DNA of 64,000 bases from Calvatia gigantea (Eukaryota > Basidiomycota > Agaricomycetes > Agaricales > Lycoperdaceae), in contig JACAAK010000004.1 of assembly GCA_025093985.1 (NCBI GenBank), forward strand, positions 1,488,001-1,552,000, written 5' to 3'. Below the pieces are notes generated by a model. That model saw only the letters and a program-made list of their open reading frames with translations. It ran no database searches and was not told where the DNA came from. The position numbers and the translations under genes are program-made. Position 1 is the first letter of the stretch, and each line of letters begins with the position of its first letter. Shown in pieces: positions 43,450-53,371 of this stretch.

Positions 43450-44852
43450 TTATCAGAGTTCCCGTCGACTGTCCTCAGCGAGTCGGGCCACAGCCTTCAC
43501 GGCTGAGGCAGCTTTCTTCCTGCACTCACTCACCTTGTGTCCTGCGTTTCCGCAGAACAGACAGAGGTTGTTGTCCAAGCGCCAGTTTGTGCTCATCAGG
43601 TAGTCAGCTTGCCATCCTTGCCAAGCTTGTCGGTCAAATTGGGCTTCAGCCGACGAAGTGGACTTCGAGGCAGAAGAGGAGGGGGTAGCAGTAGACGTTG
43701 AGGGCTTGGAGTTGTTGCCCTTGTTGCTGGTGTTGTTGGGCTTGTTGTTGGTGCTGCTGGTGTTGTTGGTGTTGTTGGTGTTGGTGGAAGAGGACAGGGT
43801 TCTGGCCAGGCCTCCTGCTGAGAGAAGCGGACACTGTTTCGACAGGCCTGACTTTGCCTGAGTCTTTTCACGCTGATGCTCCCAATAATGGTTATCGAAG
43901 AGGAGAGTAATCTCCCGCATCAGGACGAAAGTGGTGGGCTTACCAGTGGGGCAACTGGATAAGGAGTCCTGGAGATGATCCGGGAGCCCTTTGTAGTATC
44001 AGTGGCAGAGCACCTCAGTCATTCCAATTGAGCTGTGATGACAGCCAGCATGAACTCGAACATTGTAGTTGGTGATTTTGTCAGAGTATTTCATCCGAAG
44101 GTTGTCTAAAAGTTCGGCGGATTCGCCTGCACAGGTCTGCAATCCCGAAATTGGTTTTGAGCTCCAGGACGAAAAAGTCCCAGTCAGAGGTCCACGGGAT
44201 GGACAGTGCCAAGAGTCTCCTCTTGGTCGATAGCTGTCTCGAACCATCGGAGAGCAGTATCAGTCAAATAGGTAAGTGCGAAGTTCACCTTATTGTTGTC
44301 GTTCGGAAAGAGCGAGGGGTTGGAGTGAAAGTAGAGCCAACATTGGAACAGGAACTGATGGAGTTCCTTGGGGTTAGCACCAGCTGAACATGTTAGGTTC
44401 ACGGGCCTTAGTGCAGGGGGTTCGGGGTACTTGGGGACGGCTGAGAATGGGCCCGATCATCCAGCTTGTTGGCCAAAAGTGCAATGGCTTCTGCCATTGT
44501 CAAACCTCGGCGTTGTGGATTAGGGGCACCGTCATCACCAGCATTACTGTCAGGAGGGGCTTCACCATCATCACCATCGTTACCATCTCCAGGATCTGGG
44601 GGTCCATCGTCGAAAGGGTCCTGATTCTGGTTCTCACCTTGGTCAGGTAACCAGTCCTCATTATTTTCATGATTGGGATCAGGGCCCTTCCTGCAAGACC
44701 TCTTCGAAGGGGGTTCTTTGGAGTGATACTACCGGGGAAGCTCTGTGTTGAGGGGTTCCATAAGAAAGTGGTGTGGTGGCCTTCCGGCTTCTGGCGACAG
44801 AAACCTTCCGGGCTTTGGAAGCAGTTTGTGACCTGGTGGTCATGGTAGGCAT
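43450..44852 (-). pseudogene. Gypsy-I gag with zinc knuckle
   Basis: The start region near 44850 (MPTMTTRSQTA) precedes an acidic/Asp-rich stretch, then a capsid-like block (NKVNFALTYLTDTALRWFE near 44240-44300) typical of agaricomycete gypsy gags. An Asn/Thr-rich low-complexity linker (43690-43800, TTG-rich on the plus strand) follows, then the knuckle CLFCGNAGHKVSEC near 43530-43572. Frameshifts split it. The protein would form the particle. Confidence 0.8.
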
Positions 44853-44894
44853 AGTAATTAGTGATAAAGGGACAAGGGAACGACAGAGGAGTGG

Positions 44895-44905
44895 AGTCTG
44901 ATTAT
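44895..44905 (-). promoter_or_regulatory. Gypsy-I self-complementary primer-binding site
   Basis: On the coding strand ATAATCAGACT lies 2 nt after the 5' LTR. It is the exact reverse complement of AGTCTGATTAT inside that LTR (45143-45153), at the predicted RNA 5' end. No tRNA 3'-end match (TGG...) is seen. This is the Tf1/sushi arrangement for self-priming. Confidence 0.75.
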
Positions 44906-44907
44906 AC

Positions 44908-45456
44908 TGTTACAATCGGGTTACACAGGATATCGGCCGAAGGTTAGCTGCCAGGTGACATCAGGTGAGAATGTACAGAGCAGGTGAATTTGGATGAGTA
45001 CAAGATTTGGACTCAGCGGCTTCAACATATGTGTTGTGCCTTCCTGCTGTCGTCAAAGTCTGTATTTCAGGAGGGAGTAGGGTCAGAGGGTTGGAGGAAC
45101 AGAGACAGAGAGGAACAGGATCAGAGGGTGTAATCGTGGTCGATAATCAGACTAAGGATTTACAAGCATGGGAACTAGGTTTATATACTAGTCTGAAAAG
45201 TGGGAAGTACGAAAGTAATGGTGAACTGAAGAATGGACGGCCGCTGAGGATGGCTGTCTAACAAGACACCGGGATCGAGTTCTAACTATAAGGCAATAGC
45301 GGAGAAGTTGAAGGGAATGGAGATTAAGACGGAAAACAGGATATCAGACCAACTGACAGAAAGAATGAAGAGCACCCAATGCAGCTGGACTAAGGTAACG
45401 ATGACTATGAGCGGGGGAAGCGGATGAGAGCAGGCAAACATGCGCGGGTCATGACA
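44908..45456 (-). repeat. Gypsy-I 5' LTR with promoter
   Basis: A 549-bp sequence, TGTTACAATCGGG...GTCATGACA on the plus strand. A coding-strand TATATAAA lies at 45180-45187, with a predicted start about 34 nt downstream at AGTCTGATTAT. An LTR of the same family in Gypsy-II (59949-60498) conserves both elements. Confidence 0.93.
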
Positions 45457-45702
45457 CACTTGTACATAGAAATATGGACTTAGAGCCACAATGGACACTT
45501 TTGTAATCATGTGACTTGGTCACATGATGGTTGGACTTAGTTAGAATATCTGTGGATGCTTTCTGGCTCTTCAGCCTCTTACAACAGTCTACAGGACTGG
45601 TGTTCAATAAAACGTGTTTTTCTTGAGATTCTCCCTATTCAAGTCACATTGTTTCTTTGGTGTTAGGACTGCCAGATGTTCCCCTATGCACTCCCTTCTA
45701 CA
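45457..45702 (+). repeat. Copia-B LTR, 3' part, short form
   Basis: CACTTGTACATAG...TTCTACA, the downstream part of a copia-B LTR. It lacks the 52-nt intron-like unit, as does 35589-35927. Its left part is absent, replaced by solo LTR-A plus Gypsy-I. Confidence 0.85.
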
Positions 45703-45884
45703 GTATAATAGGCCTAAAGGCCTTAGGAGTAAAGTATGCTGGCTTTCCTGGCTTAGGGATAATTACCAACATAGATTCCTTAAAGTACTCCAGCCAACAC
45801 CCATGTAGGACACAGGCATTGGCCAGATGAACAAAGACTGGCAGGATGTCCCCCAACACAATCTGTTTGAGTATCTGCCACATA
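45703..45884 (-). pseudogene. LINE fragment, RT N-terminal part (LINE-H)
   Basis: The reverse strand encodes MLVIIPKPGKPAYFTPKAF and neighbouring residues, matching LINE-C 7130-7290. It is CpG-poor. The same segment also exists at 47966-48190, so this is a separate copy. Bases 45885-45995 beyond it are AT-rich and unassigned. Confidence 0.8.
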
Positions 45885-45995
45885 ACTATTAAAACATGTG
45901 ACTATCTGATCTGTGACTTGTTTGGTATATGTTTGGTTAGTCATACCTCCCACATATATATATAGGATAGCACTACTCTGAATGAACTTAGGCTC

Positions 45996-46315
45996 TGTGA
46001 GATTTGCCCCAGTCAGTAAGCAGTGACAGAATTGTATTAGAGAGTGTATAGGCAAAGATGGACTTAGAGCTGACAAAGTTTGGGTCATATGACTACAGTC
46101 ACATGACAGTTGGACTTGTAGCTGCCTGTGAACACTTTGGAGGCCTTTAGTCTCTTACAGTGTTCCACAGGTGAGTAGAATAGTGTATCTTGTTATTTGA
46201 GTTTCTTACAGTGTTCCACAGTAATTGTGGAATTACTCCTTCACTTCTTATCCAATAGACTTTGTTTAACCACTGTTATGTTCCCCTTTTGATCCCCTAC
46301 ATGCACCTTCTCACA
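45996..46315 (+). repeat. Solo LTR, copia family A
   Basis: A 320-bp sequence, TGTGAGATTTGCCCC...CCTTCTCACA. It contains CTCTTACAGTGTTCCACAG twice, with GTGAGTAG between. The right side joins a reversed copia-B LTR piece. No TSD is seen. Confidence 0.9.
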
Positions 46316-46422
46316 ATAAGTCCATATCTCCTTTGGACAACTCTATAAGTGTTCTACCAAACCTTGGAGTTTTGACTCAGGAGAGTCCATCTAGCACTGT
46401 CTGGAGCACTCCTGACACTATG
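46316..46422 (-). repeat. Copia-B LTR, 5' part
   Basis: The reverse of the first 107 bp of the copia-B LTR, ending ACTCCTGACA. Its break point (GGACTTAT) corresponds to the break point of the copia-B LTR part at 45457 (CTTGTACATAG). Confidence 0.82.
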
Positions 46423-49400
46423 AGGTGGTGTCCAGGCCGATTGATTGATGCCATAGGTGTAAAGTTCTTGACTAGTATGGGCAGGCTGGAATCAGCCTGT
46501 ATCAAGGCCTCTATCATCTTCTTACAAATAGAAGGCAATATAAGACTGATAGATCTGGGATGCAACTTAGCACTTCCGGAGTATTCAGGGCTCATAAGAG
46601 CCCGGAGAGGATGGTGAGGAGACAGGGTCTTAATCCTGTAATCTGACTGATTGATAAGTTTCTTGAGATGAAGCTGGATAAGGATGAGGCCTGTGAATGA
46701 CTCCACAGCCCCAGTAGGAGCAGTTTGGAAGGCACCTGTGATCCACAAAGCCACCTGATGCTGCATGGAATATAGGCTCTTAAGGGTTACTTTACAGCAT
46801 GACCCCTTGAAAAACTAAAGTTTGAAGCCATATGTTGTGATAGGTACAATGCACAACTGATACAATAGGCACTTCTGCATAGGCCACAAGCCCCTAGTGG
46901 AATTACCAAGCATTTTCATGGCCTTCACATGGAGAGTGCTTTGGTAAAGTAATATTGAACATGCTCTCTGAAATTGAGCCTGCAATTGAAGTAGAAGCCC
47001 AAATACCTCCAGTAGGCCTGGGCCACAGCAGTGTATCACCTGTGAATGGGGCAAACCCCAGGTCAATAGGTGGATTGTCATCCCCATGCTTTTACAAGAA
47101 GTGAAAGACCTTGGACTTGTCATGTTCAAGTACCAAAGTAAAGCACTCAAAGAGCCGAAATATCACCTCATATGCCTTCTTGAGAGATGCAAGGTTGGAG
47201 TCCCAGTCCTTGGACTGTATGATAATAGTACCATCTGTAGAAAGGTGCACATAGGGGGTCAAGAGACAGTCCTAACAGCGGAGAAATGAGTTATATTGAT
47301 AGGGAGAAAGTTGAGATAATCCACAATTACTGTGGACAATTGTAAGAGACTAAATACTGAAGATACAATACTTTACTCACCTGTAGACAACTATAAGAGA
47401 CTAAAGGCTCTCAAAGTGTCCACAGGGAGCTACAAGTCCAACTGTCACATGTCACTCATCACCTAACCAAAACTCCATCAGTGATAAGTCCATTTCTATC
47501 TATGGGACTGATGAGACCACATCTAACACTATTGTCTACATATGACAAGAGAGTAGTCCCAAAATGAGACACCTCCCTGTTGAAGAGCCATATCAGCAGA
47601 GTGATGTATAAGGCTGAAAGGACTGGAGAAAGAGTAGAACCCTGCCCTATCCCCACATCTGCATTAAATAGCTCAGACTTGAAGGAGTCCCAGCAATACT
47701 GGGTCTTCCATCCTACCAAGTAGTTAGCAAAGAACCTGACTACCTCTGGGGTGAATCCTTGCTTGCATAGTATTGCCACCAATATTTCATGGTGCAATGA
47801 AGGAAAGAACTGTGTAATGTCAAAAGCCACTATACTGGTCTTGAGACCTTTCACCTACCCCACTTATACAATGTGGGTGAGCATCAGGTCTGCATCTTCA
47901 GTGGATCTCTGGATCATATCTCTGAGCTGGTTGGGATGAAAGATTCCAAACTTGACTGAGTCAAACTAGAGCCTATTCATGATCATTTTCTCAAACAGCT
48001 TTCCAAGTGTGTTGAGAAGTACAATAGGCCTAAAGGCCTTGGAGGTGGAGTATGCTAGTTTCCCTGGCTTAGGGATAATTACTGACATCAATTCTTTAAA
48101 GTACTCCAGCCAACACCCATACAGGACACAGGCATTAGCCAGACAGATGAAGACTGGCAAGACATCCCCCAATACAATCTGTTTGAGCATCTACCATGTA
48201 ACATGGTCAGGGCCTGGAGCAAACACCTTGGAGCAGGCTAATAACATATCAATGAGCTCTTTGGAGGAAAATGTTGTCCATGCATGTCTTGAAAGGGATG
48301 GCAGCAGATCAACCACAGAAGTATCACACTCCCGCCCAGAAGTAGAGTTGTAGGTACTGTGAAGGACTCTCCAAAGGGAATCCATAGTATGACAAGGCTG
48401 TTCCTAATAGAAGATAGCCTCACACACTGGTAACTTACATACCTTGATCTATTCCATCAAGTCCCAGAGATGTTTGTTTGTCTCAGCAATTTCCTCAATC
48501 TTCTCATTGAAGAATTTGCGCTTTTTGGCTACAATGACATGCTGGAAGCTCTTTCAGTCCACAGGGTCCTGAAGACTCCCTGTGAACCTGAAGGGTGGAA
48601 GTACAATCCTTATTCCACCAGGGCTGAGACTTTGCTGAAATGTGCACCTCTACTGTATAGTGATACCATGCAGTAGAGAACACCGACCCAATAGCCAATG
48701 CCAGGACATTAACATCCCTTGCAGACTCTAGGGGGTAATCACTAAGACCATACACTCCTTCTCTGACCTTATCTAGGAACTGCAATTCTGCAGTGGCTGC
48801 CAAGCTCTTGGGAAATGCCCTCCAAACATTAGTAATGTCCTCTGGGCAGATAGGGATTGTCACTGCCAAGGAATGATGATCCAAGGGGCCAGTGAGATCC
48901 ATTCTGATCTCAGGGTGCACAATATGCCATCTAAGATTGGAGATGAAGATCAGATCAATAACTGATGGGCTCTTGGTCAGATCTCAGGAAATATATGTAG
49001 GAGCCCAAGAATCTGGTAGCCAGATCCCAAGACTGAGGTTATCGGCAGCTTCTAGAAGCTGTTATGCAGGTCGGTGATAGTGTGGAACAACACAGTCCCA
49101 CTCCTTCGAATAGCAATTGAAATTACCCCCTATGTATTGCATCTGAGGTAAAAAATCCCTCAGCTCAAATAGCATCTGTATTACAGTGTGCTCATTGTCA
49201 AGATAAACATTCATGAAGTGGCGCTCACAACCATGATTGAAGATAGTAAGAATCATCAAGTCACAGTGATCAATTAGGTCCCATCGCAATGAGGGCCTAA
49301 GATATCTGACCTGGGTGTGGACAAATGCCATGACCCATGGCCAATCTCATTCCTCCTGACTGGAGGGCAGACACAGTATATACAACTACTCAGGGTGCTT

Positions 49401-49616
49401 GGGTGCTCCGATGACTGCTTCCCCCTTTGTATTGAATGCAGATGGAGTAGATCTAATCATCTACTAGGAAGGTTCCTAGACAAAGATGATGTTGAAGTTG
49501 TCTTTCTCAGACTCTAGCAAAGCATTAAGTAATACATAGTTCTTAGCTACATTAAATAACAGAATACATAATCTACTCTTTATGAAATGCTTCAGTATGT
49601 TAGACTCAGGGTTCAT
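46423..49616 (-). pseudogene. LINE-G ORF2, endonuclease and RT, decayed
   Basis: The endonuclease shows GGNFNC (GDFN changed) and GPLDHHSL (SDH changed). RT shows FDITQFF, GQGSTLSP and LLSYVDN next to the inserted LTR, so the YVDD motif is both altered and interrupted. Later blocks are GNSTRGLWPMQK and GAFQTAPTGAVESF. Many stops and shifts occur. The start is the ATG at 49614-49616, in the ATGA overlap with ORF1. Confidence 0.87.
47236..47528 (-). repeat. Solo LTR, family D (related to copia-C)
   Basis: A 293-bp sequence, TGTAGAAAGG...CATCTAACA. It resembles the copia-C LTR with many changes and holds the paired CTGT.GACAA.T.TAAGAGACT repeats. The flanks CCATC and CTATT could be a 5-bp TSD with two transitions. 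It lies in the LINE-G RT. Confidence 0.82.
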
Positions 49617-51499
49617 TGCACAGATACTGAACAGTTGTCAGTGGATCATGACACTACCCTGGAGAGATGGTGTTCACTTACCTTTCTATAATGTTCCTTG
49701 ATTTATTTGGCCTCATACTGATAGTGCCAGAGCTGGCAAGAGTGTGAGTCTGCACAGTGATCTCTATTGCAGTTCAAGCACTTGAAGCAATGAGGGCACA
49801 GTAGGCCCTCTGGCGCAGCCTTGGTGACATCCCAAGGATGACAGTAGCTAGTGATGGTGCAATAGTTCTCAGCAGTGTAAGGACCAGTGCAGATGAGACA
49901 CCGATTCAAACATGAATGGCAAATAGTAGTGGGGTGTCCCCAATACCAGCAACACTGGCACCAGGGAACCCCAGTCCAAGCAGAGGCCTGCTGGATATGG
50001 CAGGAGTGTATTCCAATCTGGATGGTGTACCCTATGAAGTGCTTCATCCAGGTACCTGACTTAGAGTTGGCGAGGTCAAGCCAGATGGTGCAGGTGTTAG
50101 AGCTGGCAGAGTTTTGTGAGATATATGGGGTGTGAGCCAGCATGGCAAAGTCCTTCTGGTAAGGCAATCTTGACAAGTAGTTGAGAAATCTTTCAATGGT
50201 CATGGCCTTGCAGCCCTGCTCATCAATAAAGGAAATATTGATGACCTTGACATATAACATCAAGTCAGGTACATGGAACTGGAGTTTAACACTCTCTGCT
50301 ACTGCTTTGTGTACCCACTTGTCAATAATAGCAATAACCTTAGGAGTGAGAGTGAAATTGGTGAGCACTAACCATATGTTACTGGTGCTTGATTGAATGG
50401 ACTCAATTCTGCAGTGGACCCAAGCCTGAACAAGCCCTTGATTGATAGTCTCAACAAGGGTATGAGTGAGAGGATAGAGGGAACCTTCAGGGACTACTAC
50501 TGCCATTATGAGAAGCTGTCTATAGTTGGGACCAACTGTGACATTGTCAGGGCACTTAGACTTATCTTGTGCTGTAGGTTCCACCTCATGTACTATTGCA
50601 ATGACACACTTGGGCTCTAGCTCAGGGAACAACTGGGCAATGCACATAGCTGTAACCACCAGGACCTGGGCCTTTTTGCCCTTACTAGAAGTAGAGACAG
50701 ATTGTGTGTACAAAGACAATGCCACCTTAGACTTCTTGGTGATGTTAAGAGGCTGCACAGGACCCGGCTGGACTTGTGCAGACTTCCACTTATTCTGCAG
50801 GGCAAGGTGTTTCACCTCTGTATTCTTGCAAATTGACTTGACTAGATCCCTCTCACATTAAGTGGGTTGGACAGGCTGAAATAGAGGTGTGGGTTTGGGA
50901 TCTCTAGCTGGTTTTGGTCTCCCTAACCTAGGTATCAAGTCTTCCATGTCCTGATCATCACCACCAGAGCTAGATGGCCATGGTGGGAGAGTAGCCCTCC
51001 TCTGTGAGTTGAGGGGATAGGCATAGTGAGAGGCAATGTTGGCCAAGGCATGGCCACCAAGCCAACTTAGATTGGACTGACTAGTTGGAGATCGATCCAA
51101 TCAGCCATTGTTAGACAGGGACTGGATAAATGTAAGCACTGTGCCTAGCACTACTGTGGTAGACTCTGCTGTGAGTGGCATAGCATGCACCTGTCTGAAC
51201 CAGTAGGACAGGTTGTACAAGGATTTGGCAGCACCATTGACATCTGTGGCAAGGTATTTCTTATTACCTGTCAAGGCCACCATGGAGGAAGTATACTTCC
51301 TATAGCCTAATGACTCCACCAATATTTCATAGTCAGTGGAGTTTCCAGAGGGATTGGTGGCAATCAGCACTGGCACAGCACTCATGGCTACATCATTGCC
51401 ATTGTTGTTGCTGAACAGGTCCACAGTCCCTACTGGCGCTGGAGAGAGGAAGGTAGTATGAGAGGGAGTATAGGAGTGAGGTTGGGCAGTGCCACTCAA
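49613..51499 (-). pseudogene. LINE-G ORF1, best preserved full-length example
   Basis: Almost continuous from MSGTAQPHSYTPSH to the zinc knuckles, with only a few stops, so it shows the whole ORF1 layout. There is a Ser/Pro-rich N-terminus, a block FRQVHAMPLTAESTTVVLG, a proline-rich centre, a conserved domain from FPELEPK to CRIESIQSST, and C-terminal CQCCWYWGHPTTICH, CLICTGPYTAENY and CLNCNRDHCADSHSC. Length is about 620 codons. Unusually, this protein frame is better kept than the neighbouring ORF2. Confidence 0.85.
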
Positions 51500-51643
51500 G
51501 AAGGTTATTGATGCCAGTCATACTGTGATTGGGACAGCAGTATATCATTGGCATGTGCCCTCCCCAGATGATACTTGGGTAGAGGCATAGGTCTGGTAAT
51601 GGGGCTAAGACTGCTGGGAACTGGTGCCCAGTATGTATGAGAT

Positions 51644-51948
51644 TGTTATGACCTTAGTCTGCTAAGACCTCAGGTTACAGCTTAGGCTAAGTCTTAAGGG
51701 TGAGTAAGAGGAGAGGAACAAAGGTAGTTAAGCATACTGAATACAGTGGATGTATGTACACTTAAATACAGGGAGCCATCCAGTTGAATAGATGGAGTAA
51801 CTATGTGAAACGTCCAATCAGGCTGGTGTAGTAGTTGACATGAGTTATAGACAAAGATCACTTGACAGGAATAGATGAAATAGATATGCTAATAGACAGG
51901 AATGTAGACAAGGACAGAGTATGACTTGATCAGTAGAAAACCATAACA
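51644..51948. repeat. Solo LTR, unassigned family (LTR-F)
   Basis: A 305-bp sequence, TGTTATGACC...CCATAACA, with a perfect TSD GAGAT (51639-51643 and 51949-51953) inside the LINE-G 5' region. The inverted ends TGTTATG/CATAACA are clear. No internal region of this family is present in the window. Confidence 0.9.
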
Positions 51949-52152
51949 GAGATGGGGTATGAGGATAACTGGGGCAGCCCTAGGTCATCAGCCCACAGAT
52001 TAGACAATGAGCTGGGTAGCTTGCAGCTCATACCAGTGAGTATTACAGCAACTAGAAACAGGTTTTATCCAACAGTTGGGGGTAGGTGTATGTGATTGTG
52101 ACTAGACTATAGTAACCACCCCTTTGATGGTAGTGGTTGTTGGAAAAGGAAG

Positions 52153-52896
52153 GTGCACTGCTATGCTGTCAGAATCTAGTCTGCCACTGTCTTTCTAAAG
52201 TAAATGTCTGGCTTCTATGGTCCATGTCTGGAATAGGCTCTCTACTAGTGTCCTACCTGATACAACTGCTTTTGAAGCATTCTATGGGCAAAAACCAGAT
52301 GTTTTCCACCTTAGGGTATAGGGGTGCACTGCCTATGTGCATATACAGTGAGATAAGTGCAATTTTCTGGCTCCTCACTTTGAAAAATGTGTTTTTATTG
52401 GATATCCAGCTGGCTACAAGAATTGGAAGTTCTATAATCCTACTGGATGTACACCACAAGACCTGGGCAACTGGGTCTTCTTCAGTGTGATAGGCATTTT
52501 GGGAAACCAGAGGATTTAGTAAGTAGGAAATGGTCTAGTCTGGTCTAGGTTTGCACTTGGGTTGGGTTGGGCTGGCTCTGAACAGTAGATCACTCTTAAC
52601 TTATCAGACATTGTAGTATGGGCTTTGTACTTTGCTATATACAGACTGCAATCAGGCACTGCATTATAAATTGGTGAAAGCCTTGATTTTTTTAAAAAAA
52701 AAAAGAAGTTCTATAATTCAACTACTAGACTTACTAGGATCTCAGAACACACTGATTTTGATGAGAGGTACTTCCCTGGACTATCTAGAGCAAAAATGAA
52801 TGCTATACCTCCATTTTCTGACCTTCCACCTTCCCCTGAAACTCCTTTACCTTCTATTCCTTCCAACTTGTCACCAGAGCTTTCCTTGCCATTCCT
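52153..52896 (+). pseudogene. Copia-A-like pol fragment
   Basis: Matches copia-A 55272-55720 (integrase end through the start of the linker), including GMNVWLLWS-like and DFDERYFPGLSRAKM. It is split by a small LINE at 52441-52706 with a TSD, and by LINE-G on the left. It is frameshifted and ends where the copia-A 5' LTR starts. Confidence 0.8.
52441..52706 (+). mobile_element. LINE 3' fragment (LINE-F) with poly(A)
   Basis: 265 bp of LINE 3' UTR ending TTTTTTTAAAAAAAAAAA-like tail. The TSD GAAGTTCTATAAT occurs before (about 52426-52438) and after (about 52707-52719). It is CpG-depleted, so older than LINE-B to LINE-E. Confidence 0.88.
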
Positions 52897-53216
52897 TGTC
52901 AGATTTGCCCTAGTCAGTAAGCAGTGACAGAGTTGTATTAAAGAGTGTATAGGCAAAGATGAACTTATTACTGACAAAGTTTGGGTCATATGACTACAGT
53001 CACATGATAGTTGGACTTGTAGCTGCCTGTGGATGCTTTGGAGGCCTTTAGTCTCTTATAGTGTTCCACAGGTGAGTAGAATAGTGTATCTTGTTATTTG
53101 AGTCTCTTACAGTGTTCCACAGTAATTGTGGAATTACTCCTTCAGTTCTCATCCAATAGACTTTGTTTAACCACTGTTATGTTCCCCTTTTGATCCCCTA
53201 CATGCACCTTCTCACA
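52897..53216 (+). repeat. Copia-A 5' LTR
   Basis: A 320-bp sequence, TGTCAGATTTGCCC...TTCTCACA. It contains the inverted pair TCATATGAC..GTCACATGA and the repeated CTCTTA(T/C)AGTGTTCCACAG flanking GTGAGTAG, 51 nt apart. Confidence 0.93.
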
Positions 53217-53229
53217 GGTTATAGGCCCC
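53217..53229 (+). promoter_or_regulatory. Copia-A primer-binding site
   Basis: GGTTATAGGCCCC, one base different from the copia-B and copia-C sites. It again fits the initiator tRNA-Met anticodon arm. Confidence 0.75.
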
Positions 53230-53371
53230 ACACTTTAACAGTACCAAATGACATTTTACTATACACACTCTTTCTTTCCCAATTCCTTTCATTACTCTTA
53301 TCACTCTTTTCACCACTCATAACTCCTCAAATCCACACCCCTACACTATTTCTGCTTTTCTGACTGCAAAA

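Larger units (their letters stand above)
38692..45456 (-). mobile_element. Gypsy-I, complete chromodomain Ty3/gypsy element
   Basis: 6,765 bp with LTRs at 38692-39239 and 44908-45456 and TSD CACTT (38687-38691 and 45457-45461). Order on the reverse strand: 5' LTR, self-complementary primer site, gag with zinc knuckle, protease, RT, RNase H, integrase, chromodomain, then an antisense gene remnant on the plus strand, a polypurine tract and the 3' LTR. The LTRs differ by several percent, largely at CpG/TpG positions. Gag-pol is frameshifted. Confidence 0.95.
46423..52152 (-). mobile_element. Old LINE (LINE-G), near full length, reverse
   Basis: Reaches the LINE 5' terminus at 52152 (reverse of CCTTCCTTTTCC) and covers ORF1 and most of ORF2, stopping at 46423 before RNase H. 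It is interrupted by solo LTRs at 47236-47528 and 51644-51948. It is strongly CpG-depleted. It sits inside a copia-A-like fragment that resumes at 52153. Confidence 0.9.
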
